Shown: positions 1 to 5,360 of the stretch, in pieces
Layout: every line of letters starts with the position of its first letter
Position numbering within the stretch: position 1 is the first letter of the stretch
Notes under the pieces: generated by a model
Told to the model about the DNA's origin: nothing
Databases searched by the model: none
Seen by the model: only the letters and a program-made list of their open reading frames with translations
Assembly (NCBI GenBank): GCA_014729735.1
Contig: WJJN01000625.1
Location: 1-5,882 of the forward strand
Direction: 5' to 3'
DNA length: 5,882 nucleotides
Source of the DNA: Candidatus Zhuqueibacterota bacterium
GTDB lineage: Bacteria > Zhuqueibacterota > Zhuqueibacteria > Thermofontimicrobiales > Thiofontviventaceae
Made by a program: the position numbers and the translations under genes

Positions 1-516
1 AAAAAACGATGTCAGTGCCACATTCAGTAACAACAGATGAATCGTTCGTTTCTGCAAATAGACTCCTGTTTTAAATAATCGATCCAAAAATGCAGTAACT
101 GCCAGCGCGATGAAAACAAGCCCGGTATATTCTTTTCCATAATAAAAGAGTATGAATCCCGGAATCATCCCGAAATGCGCTATGCTTCGAACCGGATGCA
201 AAAACCGGATTTCCCGGTTTTTAAAATAAGCCGCAAATACTTCCCATACGAACAGCAGTGCGTAGGGCACAGTAATAAAAAAAAGCCATTCACCAATCGG
301 AAGTCCGGCAAAGGCAAAATTTAAGGTGTATTTCTCATTGAACCACCAATGCCTGCCGGTTACAACAATATCCCAGATAATGAACGGAATCATCATCAGC
401 CCGATTGCTGCGAATACATATTTCCATTTTTTATAGAACGCAACTTTCTCGTCAAAACTCAATGCCAGCGGTCCGTAGATTATGATCAAATTAAAAATCA
501 GATATTCGATGTTCAT
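1..516 (-). CDS. Lycopene cyclase domain membrane protein (CrtYc/CrtYd type), C-terminus cut by window edge
   Basis: The reading frame is open for 172 codons from the ATG at 516 to the window edge, so the stop lies outside. The protein is very hydrophobic, with likely membrane segments near residues 5-20, 33-52, 77-98, 112-127 and 130-147. It carries the family signature: SFDEKVAFYKKWKY (20-33), FIIWD (45-49), a WWFN patch (57-60), then LPIGEWLFFITVPY (72-85) and VWE (90-92). Family members convert lycopene's linear ends to beta- or epsilon-rings in the membrane. Fused bacterial versions have two such domains over roughly 230 residues, so the first domain and the start of the second are visible. 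The usual P-x-E-E/D motif reads P-I-G-E here (73-76). The start is firm because an in-frame TGA lies three codons upstream. No clear Shine-Dalgarno is seen, and the 26-bp overlap with the upstream TPR gene suggests translational coupling. The family call is strong; the ring type made is unknown. Confidence 0.85.
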   Translation of the reverse strand, partial: MNIEYLIFNLIIIYGPLALSFDEKVAFYKKWKYVFAAIGLMMIPFIIWDIVVTGRHWWFNEKYTLNFAFAGLPIGEWLFFITVPYALLFVWEVFAAYFKNREIRFLHPVRSIAHFGMIPGFILFYYGKEYTGLVFIALAVTAFLDRLFKTGVYLQKRTIHLLLLNVALTSFF

Positions 517-1063
517 CGGATTTCAGTTCAGTTTTTATATTTGCCAATATTTTCTCTTGACTAGATTCCAGCTTTGCTTTTTCCTGCAAAAAATCAATCA
601 CATATATTATCAAGCTCGTATCATAATTATCAATTTTTTGCGGAAGCATTTCGATGATTTTATCAAACGCTCGCTCGGCATCATCATCACGATTGAAAAA
701 GAATGGAAGATGAATACATGTTGCTCCGAAAATAAAGAGCGCCTCCAGATCATTAGGACTTTTCTCTATTCCTTTATCCATTTTATCCAGTCCCTTAAGA
801 ACCCATTTCAGCTTGTTGTGGGGAAGGAACGAATGCTTCCCCTTTAGAGCATATAAAGTCCCGATGTAGGCTAAGCTTCTGCCATAATACTCTTTTTTCT
901 GCCCGATTTCCCTGAACAGTTCCATCGCCGGCTCTATTTTACCTTCATCTTCAATGGATTCATAGAATAAATCTCTGGCTTTTTTCAGATTCTCGTTTGA
1001 TGCGGATATTTCTGTAATTGAGCCGATAAACATAATGAATAAAAAAATTGTGAATCGATTCAT
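491..1063 (-). CDS. Exported TPR-like protein, first gene of the leftward carotenoid operon
   Basis: This 190-residue protein begins with a signal-peptide-like segment (Lys/Arg-poor but hydrophobic, residues 4-19) and a plausible cleavage after ISA at 19-21. No lipobox cysteine is present, so a periplasmic location is inferred. The rest is helical and resembles degenerate tetratricopeptide repeats: paired helices around 24-55, 58-76 and 84-117, including SPNDLEALF (102-110), the usual start of a TPR helix. The motif LP-FFF-R (119-125) followed by a helix resembles small TPR proteins that I recall from Bacteroidota-related genomes, but I cannot name a function. The start is supported by AAAGGA just upstream (about 1069-1074) and the well-spaced promoter behind it. 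Its 3' end overlaps the lycopene cyclase start by 26 bp, so the two are almost certainly one transcript. Role in carotenoid synthesis is inference from position only. Confidence 0.8.
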   Translation of the reverse strand: MNRFTIFLFIMFIGSITEISASNENLKKARDLFYESIEDEGKIEPAMELFREIGQKKEYYGRSLAYIGTLYALKGKHSFLPHNKLKWVLKGLDKMDKGIEKSPNDLEALFIFGATCIHLPFFFNRDDDAERAFDKIIEMLPQKIDNYDTSLIIYVIDFLQEKAKLESSQEKILANIKTELKSDEHRISDF

Positions 1064-1100
1064 ACAAGTCCTTTTCTATCAATGAGTATAAAATTAAGCG

Positions 1101-1123
1101 TTATGAGCGATCGGTTATAATAT
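1101..1123. promoter_or_regulatory. Candidate operator, copy 1, over the leftward promoter start
   Basis: TTATGAGCG (1101-1109) followed by TATAATAT (1116-1123) recurs without gaps exactly 200 bp away at 1301-1323, with 17 of 23 positions identical. Within copy 1, 1101-1120 is also an imperfect palindrome: TTATGAGC, GATC, GGTTATAA, with 6 of 8 arm pairs. It overlaps the -10 box and predicted start of the leftward operon, a classic repressor position. The divergent cobalamin-binding MerR-type protein is the obvious candidate ligand. That link is inference. Confidence 0.4.
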
Positions 1124-1147
1124 AGTGATTTTTGGATGAGAAGTCAA
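1119..1147 (-). promoter_or_regulatory. Sigma-70-like promoter for the TPR/lycopene cyclase operon
   Basis: Read on the minus strand, TTGACT (1142-1147) is separated by exactly 17 bp from TATATT (1119-1124). This gives 5/6 matches at each of the -35 and -10 boxes. Transcription would start near 1112, leaving a leader of about 50 nt before the ATG at 1063. It is the best promoter match in the window. Assignment is by pattern only. Confidence 0.6.
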
Positions 1148-1175
1148 GTAAAAAAGTTCAAAAAGCTCATTTTGG

Positions 1176-1204
1176 TTGACTTTTTCATGTTTTATTTGTA
1201 TCTT
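1176..1204 (+). promoter_or_regulatory. Sigma-70-like promoter for the B12-binding regulator
   Basis: TTGACT (1176-1181), a 17-bp spacer and TATCTT (1199-1204) form a rightward promoter with 5/6 and 4/6 matches. Its -35 box is identical to that of the leftward promoter and only 28 bp from it, so the two promoters are back to back. It would give an untranslated leader of about 145 nt before the ATG at 1357. A closer alternative is described at 1301-1323. Confidence 0.45.
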
Positions 1205-1300
1205 AGTTTAGAGTGAGGAGATTCATTTGAGCTTATATTAATTTCTCAAAAATAGTTATGAAATGCAAGCCAAAAAATAAAAAAACGTAATCACTTGTGT

Positions 1301-1323
1301 TTATGAGCGGTATTGTATGATAT
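1301..1323. promoter_or_regulatory. Candidate operator, copy 2, upstream of the regulator gene
   Basis: This is the second copy of the 23-bp motif described at 1101-1123: TTATGAGCG (1301-1309) then TATGATAT (1316-1323). TATGAT (1316-1321) is 5/6 to a -10 box, with a poor TTGTGT 15 bp upstream (1295-1300), so a second, regulator-proximal promoter may lie here. If so, the repeat would sit in its spacer, and the regulator could repress itself. Another TAAGCG follows at 1328-1333. Confidence 0.35.
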
Positions 1324-1356
1324 CTGGTAAGCGGAAAACACCTACAGGAGGATCAA

Positions 1357-2229
1357 ATGGCAGGAGAAGTTAAATATTTCAACAGTCTGGATGCGGCGAA
1401 TATTCTGGGAGTGAACGTCTCGACGATAAAGCGCTGGACAGAAGAAGGCAAGCTCGAGTGCATTAAAACAGCCGGCGGGCATCGCAAGTTTCTGATGCAG
1501 CACCTTGCGGATTTTTTGAAAAATTATAAAAAAGATAAAAGTAAAGTGAATCTGTTTCCCGTGGAAGATGATTCTGATTTGGAAATAAGTTATCACATAC
1601 TCAAGCGAAATTGCAATCATCTGATTAACTATATTCACGAACAGGCGCTTATGGGACACCGGGAGCAGGTGCAAAAGGCGCTTAACGGAATGTATCTTGG
1701 TCAGTATCCATTGTATTTGATATATGATAAAATAGTTACTCCAATTTTGTGGAAAATAGGAGATATGTGGGAATCAGGGGAGAAAACGATCATTGAGGAG
1801 CATTTTGTTACGCAGACGATTCGAGATGCGATTGTGCGCCTTCAGGGAATAATTCCTGTTCCGGGTGAAAAACGAGGCAAGGCATTTTGCCTGATCATGT
1901 CTCAGGAGCTTCATGATATTGCGCTGAAAATGGTCGATCAAATCCTGGAATTGAAGGGATTCGTTGTGTTGAACAGCGGTCAAATGTCGCCGTCGTTGAA
2001 CATCGAAAAAATTTATGAGAAATATCATCCGGACCGGGTATATATTTCCAGCACTATTGTCAATGATGTTAATCTGGTGCAGGCAGAATTTGATAAAATC
2101 TGCTATATCAGTGAAAAGTACAACTCAGATGTGTATATCGGAGGCAGAGGTTTCGAGAGCATTCAATTTCAACATTCTGTCGTAAAACATCGATTTTTTA
2201 GTTTTGAAGAATTATATGAAAGCCTTTGA
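1357..2229 (+). CDS. MerR-type HTH, cobalamin-binding transcriptional regulator (CarH/LitR-like photoreceptor)
   Basis: This 290-residue protein has three parts. Residues 6-45 are a MerR/excisionase-type winged HTH, with NILGVNVSTIKRW (15-27) and the typical wing GGHRKF (40-45). Residues about 75-160 form the helical B12 cap domain and carry the CarH hallmark W-x9-EH exactly (W138, E148, H149). Residues about 174-290 are a B12-binding Rossmann fold. It has ELHDIA (184-189), with H186 as the expected lower cobalt ligand, a Ser/Thr site at 231-233 and GG at 262-263, spaced as in the DxHxxG...SxL...GG pattern. CarH binds adenosylcobalamin, tetramerises and represses carotenoid genes in the dark; light breaks the Co-C bond and frees DNA. 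The last Gly of ExHxxG is Ala189 here. AGGAGG at 1346-1351, 5 nt before the ATG, fixes the start. It is divergent from a lycopene cyclase operon, which supports the role. Light sensing itself is not proven; redox or B12 sensing is possible. Confidence 0.9.
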   Translation: MAGEVKYFNSLDAANILGVNVSTIKRWTEEGKLECIKTAGGHRKFLMQHLADFLKNYKKDKSKVNLFPVEDDSDLEISYHILKRNCNHLINYIHEQALMGHREQVQKALNGMYLGQYPLYLIYDKIVTPILWKIGDMWESGEKTIIEEHFVTQTIRDAIVRLQGIIPVPGEKRGKAFCLIMSQELHDIALKMVDQILELKGFVVLNSGQMSPSLNIEKIYEKYHPDRVYISSTIVNDVNLVQAEFDKICYISEKYNSDVYIGGRGFESIQFQHSVVKHRFFSFEELYESL

Positions 2230-2260
2230 TGATAATTTTAGTCGAAGTATCAATAAAAAA

Positions 2261-2277
2261 ATAAGCGAATTGAGCGA
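2261..2277 (+). promoter_or_regulatory. Operator-like motif upstream of the TonB-dependent receptor
   Basis: The sequence TAAGCG-N3-TGAGCGA (2262-2277) matches TAAGCG-N3-TGAGCGA in the leftward carotenoid promoter region (1095-1110); over 17 bp, 13 positions agree. It lies just before a candidate promoter at 2282-2310. It may be a binding site shared with the divergent region, but the hexamer CGCTTA/CGCTCA also occurs in coding DNA near 1679, 4080 and 5684. Only the extended match carries weight. Confidence 0.3.
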
Positions 2278-2281
2278 AACT

Positions 2282-2310
2282 TTGAAAGGCGTTTGATTGT
2301 ATATTTTACT
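2282..2310 (+). promoter_or_regulatory. Possible promoter for the TonB-dependent receptor
   Basis: TTGAAA (2282-2287), a 17-bp spacer and TTTACT (2305-2310) give 4/6 matches at each box. The 191-bp gap after the regulator gene makes an independent promoter reasonable, but this AT-rich stretch offers other weak matches. Read-through from the regulator gene is equally possible because no strong terminator lies between them. Confidence 0.25.
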
Positions 2311-2317
2311 AAATGAT

Positions 2318-2334
2318 TAAGTGCATAACGCTTA
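2318..2334. promoter_or_regulatory. Imperfect palindrome in the receptor leader: operator-like or weak hairpin
   Basis: TAAGTG (2318-2323), loop CATAA and CGCTTA (2329-2334) can pair over 6 bp with one G-T pair, followed by TTTTAA. Read on the minus strand, 2324-2334 is TAAGCGTTATG, an exact 11-bp match to 1095-1105 in the carotenoid promoter region. It could be an operator half-site facing the motif at 2261-2277, or a weak terminator. The sequence match favours the first. Confidence 0.3.
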
Positions 2335-2420
2335 TTTTAATTCTTCTTGTAAATAATTTTGAATCGTTTCGTATGAACAATGCTCTAAATATAAAAATCA
2401 TTTGAAGTGGAGAAAAATTT

Positions 2421-4757
2421 ATGAAACGACTAAATTGGTTAATACTCTCGATTTTTATTATATCGACCACTGCGTCGGCTAAAAATGTGGGTACAATTTC
2501 CGGCACGGTTCTCGATGCACGCACCAAGCAACCGCTGGTGGCGGTAAACGTGCGTGTATTGGACACGGAGCGGGGAGCAATTACTGACCTGGATGGTAAT
2601 TACACTATTTCGAATGTCCCGGTCGGTACGTATCGTTTGAAGTTTGAATACATTGGCTATTCCCCGGTGCTGAAAACGGATATTGTGGTAAAATCTGCGC
2701 GTCCGGCTTTCGTGAATGCCGAACTGACCGAAACTGTTATCGAAGGCGAAGAAGTGACAGTTACCGCCGGCTATTTTGTGGAAGAAGAAAAAATTCAGCC
2801 CAGTACCATCGGGCTTTCGAGAGAGGAAATCCGGCGGTTTCCCGGCGGTTTTGAGGATGTGGTGCGCACAGTCTCCACACTGCCGGGAGTCGCGATTAAT
2901 GCGGCAGGAGGGAGGAATGACCTGTTGGTTCGAGGCGGCGGACCATCGGAAAATCTATACATCATTAATAATATTGAAGTGCCGAATATCAATCACTTTG
3001 GCTCCCAGGGAAACAGCTCCGGAAGCCTGAGTTTCGTGAATCTCGATTTTGTGGAAGATGTGACGTTTTCCACCGGTGGATTTGGTGCACAATACGGTGA
3101 TAAAATGTCGTCCGTTTTGAATCTGAAAATGAACAGCAACATCCCGGAAAATATTGAAACAAAGCTGACGGTTTCTGCAACTCAGTACGGACTCGATTTT
3201 GAAACTCCGATACGCAATTCAGGAAATCTGATCTTTTCCGCGCGGCAAAGTTATCTGGATATCATTTTCCGCGCCGCAGGACTGCCGTTTGTGCCGGTGT
3301 ACACAGATTTCAATTTGATCGCGAATTATGATATTTCGCCGAGAGATAAACTGTTCGTGCTGGGACTGGGAGCGATCAATAGCGTGGATCGCGATCAGAG
3401 CACGCTGGAAAACAGGGTCACCAATGCCGGCATTCTGGATAACACCCAAAATCAGTGGATCACCGGGATCAACTATCGTCGCCTGTTGGAAAATGGCTAT
3501 CTCGATGCGACTTTGAATATGAATGTGTTTCAGTATCGATTCAGTCAGATCAATGAGTTCAGGGAAGAATATTTCAACAGCAAAGCAGACGAGATCGAAC
3601 TGAATTTCAAGCTTCAGCATTACTGGATTTTATCAAAAAAGATCGGTTTGCGAAGCGGGATTTCTCTGAAAAATATTTTCAATGATAATTCCACTGCCTT
3701 TGCCGACACGATTTATGACCGCAGTGGAAACCGGGTTCCGGTAACAGCGATTGGTGTTCCGCAGTTTACGGATATAAATGCAACGGGTTTGAAAGCAGCA
3801 TACTTTTCTGAAATCGATTGGCTGGTATCAAGTAAGCTGAATGTGAATGCCGGCATCCGACTGGATTACTATGATTTTATCGAAAACTCCTTTTATCTCG
3901 CTCCCCGGCTGTCGATGAAATATAAACTCGATTCCAAAAACAGCTTGCGGCTCAGCGGGGGGATTTATTATCAGTCGCCGTCTTACGTGTGGGTGGTCAA
4001 TAAAGCAAATGAAAAGCTGAATGCCCTGCGGAACGATATGGGAGTATTGGGCTGGGATTATCTGATCGAAAATGACCTGCGCTTATTGCTGGAAGGGTAT
4101 TATAAAAATTATAGCGATCTGCCGACCGGCATCATTCCCGGAGTAACCGATTATTTGATCGTCAATAATACCGGCACAGGATTCGGCGGCAGGGATGATG
4201 ATTTTCAGTCCTTCGGTTACTACACGCTCGTTTCAGAGGGAAAGGGGAGAGCGTATGGCGCCGAGCTTTCGCTGCAGAAAAAATTTTCCGATACCCCCTA
4301 TTATGGTCAATTAAGTGTGAGTTACGGCAAAAGCAGATTCACGGCGAATAATGGGACAACATATCCCGGACAGTACGATCAAAGATTTATTTTCAATTTG
4401 ACAGGTGGATATATCTTTAACGACAAATGGGAAGTCGCGGGGAAATTTAGATATTTCACAGGAGTCCCATTTACACCAATATATAAGCCGAACCAGAATC
4501 CCATTAATCCGGGAGAGATTCAGAATCTGCCACAGGAATATCTGTCAGCGCGCACCGAAGCGGGGCATCATCTGGATATTCGTGTGGATCGCTATTTCAA
4601 CATCGGCTCGAACACGCTGATCGTGTATCTGGATATTCAGAATATCTATGATTTCAAAATCCCCCAGCGACCGACATACGATTTCTGGGAAAACAGGATT
4701 GTTGATTCGAGTGACATCGGCATTTTGCCGTCGATCGGGATTAGTTTTGAATTTTAG
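2421..4757 (+). CDS. TonB-dependent outer-membrane receptor with carboxypeptidase-regulatory-like N-domain
   Basis: The 778-residue protein starts with a signal peptide (1-20, cleavage after SASA-type ASA). Residues about 24-105 are a CarboxypepD_reg-like beta-sandwich, seen in ISGTVLDARTKQPL (26-39), DLDGNYTISNVPVGTY (57-71 region) and FEYIGY (75-80). A VEEEVTVTA-like stretch (EEVTVTA, 110-116) may act as the TonB-contact segment. The plug domain follows: LVRGGGPSENLYIINNIEV (169-187), then FSTGGFGAQYGDKMSSVLNL (216-235). The rest is a beta-barrel of about 540 residues ending in the outer-membrane signal SIGISFEF with a terminal Phe. Such receptors import ligands using TonB/ExbBD energy. The ligand cannot be told: there is no SusD partner next to it, and no cobalamin riboswitch was seen in its leader. 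GGAG at 2409-2412, 8 nt before the ATG, supports the start. It lies on the same strand as the B12-binding regulator, 191 bp downstream. Confidence 0.88.
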   Translation: MKRLNWLILSIFIISTTASAKNVGTISGTVLDARTKQPLVAVNVRVLDTERGAITDLDGNYTISNVPVGTYRLKFEYIGYSPVLKTDIVVKSARPAFVNAELTETVIEGEEVTVTAGYFVEEEKIQPSTIGLSREEIRRFPGGFEDVVRTVSTLPGVAINAAGGRNDLLVRGGGPSENLYIINNIEVPNINHFGSQGNSSGSLSFVNLDFVEDVTFSTGGFGAQYGDKMSSVLNLKMNSNIPENIETKLTVSATQYGLDFETPIRNSGNLIFSARQSYLDIIFRAAGLPFVPVYTDFNLIANYDISPRDKLFVLGLGAINSVDRDQSTLENRVTNAGILDNTQNQWITGINYRRLLENGYLDATLNMNVFQYRFSQINEFREEYFNSKADEIELNFKLQHYWILSKKIGLRSGISLKNIFNDNSTAFADTIYDRSGNRVPVTAIGVPQFTDINATGLKAAYFSEIDWLVSSKLNVNAGIRLDYYDFIENSFYLAPRLSMKYKLDSKNSLRLSGGIYYQSPSYVWVVNKANEKLNALRNDMGVLGWDYLIENDLRLLLEGYYKNYSDLPTGIIPGVTDYLIVNNTGTGFGGRDDDFQSFGYYTLVSEGKGRAYGAELSLQKKFSDTPYYGQLSVSYGKSRFTANNGTTYPGQYDQRFIFNLTGGYIFNDKWEVAGKFRYFTGVPFTPIYKPNQNPINPGEIQNLPQEYLSARTEAGHHLDIRVDRYFNIGSNTLIVYLDIQNIYDFKIPQRPTYDFWENRIVDSSDIGILPSIGISFEF

Positions 4758-4774
4758 AAGACATGGAGTGCAAC

Positions 4775-4793
4775 CCGAAGTGCAGTCCCTTTA
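4775..4793. repeat. Diverged direct repeat, copy 1
   Basis: The 19 bp from CCGAAGTGCA to CCCTTTA match 4982-5000 at 17 of 19 positions. A further GTGCA at 4768-4772 suggests an internal partial duplication. CCCT (4787-4790) and AGGG (4795-4798) can form a small 4-bp hairpin. It starts 18 bp after the receptor stop codon. Confidence 0.6.
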
Positions 4794-4827
4794 CAGGGTG
4801 TCCAAGAACCGCGAAAACTTGAAAAAA

Positions 4828-4943
4828 TGTCATTCTGAGGAGCGAAGCGACGAAGAATCCCATACCACAAAATGTATGTTTTTATTAAGTTGCGTGGTAT
4901 GAGATCCTTCATGCGCCAAAAAGATGGCGCATTCAGAATGACA
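4828..4943. repeat. Palindromic intergenic element A (116 bp, TGTCATTCTGA ends)
   Basis: Exact 11-bp terminal inverted repeats, TGTCATTCTGA (4828-4838) and TCAGAATGACA (4933-4943), bound the element. Inside, 4852-4868 and 4894-4910 pair at 15 of 17 positions around a 25-bp AT-rich loop. The right arm holds a separate perfect 8-bp hairpin, ATGCGCCA (4911-4918) with TGGCGCAT (4925-4932). The left arm contains GGAGCGAAGCGACGAAG, the wording of a repeat family I recognise from intergenic DNA of many bacteria. No transposase is present, so any mobility would need help in trans. Confidence 0.75.
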
Positions 4944-4981
4944 CTAATCTCGATTTTGGTATTACACGCCACGTGACTAAC

Positions 4982-5000
4982 CCGGAGTGCAATCCCTTTA
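4982..5000. repeat. Diverged direct repeat, copy 2
   Basis: This matches copy 1 (4775-4793) at 17 of 19 positions; the differences are A/G at position 4 and G/A at position 11. It lies between elements A and B. The two copies flank element A in the same orientation, 207 bp apart. Confidence 0.6.
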
Positions 5001-5025
5001 TGGACTGAACGCCAAGTGCGAACAT

Positions 5026-5070
5026 CCCCCTGATTTCGCCTGCGGCAAAATCGTCCCTCTTCAAAGGGGG
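5026..5070. repeat. Palindromic element B (CCCCCT...AGGGGG)
   Basis: CCCCCT (5026-5031) pairs exactly with AGGGGG (5065-5070). Directly inside, GATTTCGCC (5032-5040) pairs with GGCAAAATC (5044-5052) at 8 of 9 positions around a TGC loop. The text resembles a dispersed intergenic repeat known from several phyla. Sequence differs from elements A and D, so it is a separate family. Confidence 0.65.
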
Positions 5071-5140
5071 AATTTCTTACGAGAGATTGGCTGAATGAGC
5101 AGCAGGCAAATTTAAAGTGGATTGCCATTTGAATTGGGAT

Positions 5141-5279
5141 TTGTATCAAAAGTGTGATTTTCTCATTTTGATGTCATTCCGGGCTTGTCCCGGAATCTCC
5201 TGATTAAATGTGACTTACGAGATTCCGGCATTCCGCTTTGCTCCAGCCGGAATGACATGATAGTTGACTTTTGATACAA
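5141..5279. repeat. Nested palindromic element D (139 bp), MITE-like
   Basis: Outer inverted repeats TTGTATCAAAAGT (5141-5153) and ACTTTTGATACAA (5267-5279) match over 13 of 13 bp. Inside lies a second exact 12-bp pair, ATGTCATTCCGG (5171-5182) and CCGGAATGACAT (5247-5258). Each inner arm folds on itself: ATTCCGGG/CCCGGAAT (5176-5183, 5189-5196) and ATTCCGGC/GCCGGAAT (5222-5229, 5246-5253). GGAATCTC (5192-5199) also pairs with GAGATTCC (5219-5226). The ends and the GTCATTCYG core resemble element A. No flanking target duplication is obvious. Confidence 0.7.
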
Positions 5280-5320
5280 CCCCAAAAATAATCACTGGGG
5301 ATCAAAATTCCCCCAAAAAT
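5280..5320. repeat. Decamer direct repeat after element D
   Basis: CCCCAAAAAT occurs at 5280-5289, directly abutting the outer end of element D, and again at 5311-5320. The copies are 31 bp apart start to start. It is short and could be chance, but no other copy is seen nearby. Confidence 0.35.
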
Positions 5321-5340
5321 GTAGGTGATGATCCTTAACT

Positions 5341-5360
5341 CTACGCTTTAAAAAGCGTGG
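5341..5360. repeat. Hairpin in the leader of the PNPOx-fold gene
   Basis: ACGCTTT (5343-5349) and AAAGCGT (5352-5358) pair perfectly around AA, and C5341 with G5360 can extend the stem past a T-G pair. It ends 33 bp before the start codon. The surrounding words (GATCCTTAAC before, GTGGGCTATTC after) recall a dispersed intergenic repeat. It could be a repeat remnant or a leader structure; it lacks the T-tract of an intrinsic terminator. Confidence 0.45.

Noticed and set aside
349..847. Plus-strand open frames of 71 and 121 codons
   Set aside because: They lie opposite the lycopene cyclase and TPR genes, which have family motifs, a promoter and coupled overlap.
2230..2420. Cobalamin riboswitch in front of the TonB-dependent receptor
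   Set aside because: The leader is short and AT-rich and lacks a recognisable B12-box or multi-stem layout, so vitamin B12 as ligand is not supported.
3219..3620. 133-codon minus-strand open frame
   Set aside because: Antisense to the receptor barrel; no motif and no upstream signals.
2421..4757. SusC-type glycan receptor
   Set aside because: Carboxypeptidase-like N-domain is compatible, but no SusD gene follows and the length is shorter than typical SusC proteins of about 1000 residues.
4754..5149. 131-codon open frame on the minus strand and an 84-codon frame on the plus strand (4648-4902)
   Set aside because: Both run through palindromic repeats and the receptor's end; the peptides are translated repeat text with no ribosome-binding site or domain.
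4828..5279. CRISPR array or tandem regulatory RNA
   Set aside because: The repeats are palindromic, unequal and from different families, without regular spacing or uniform spacers.
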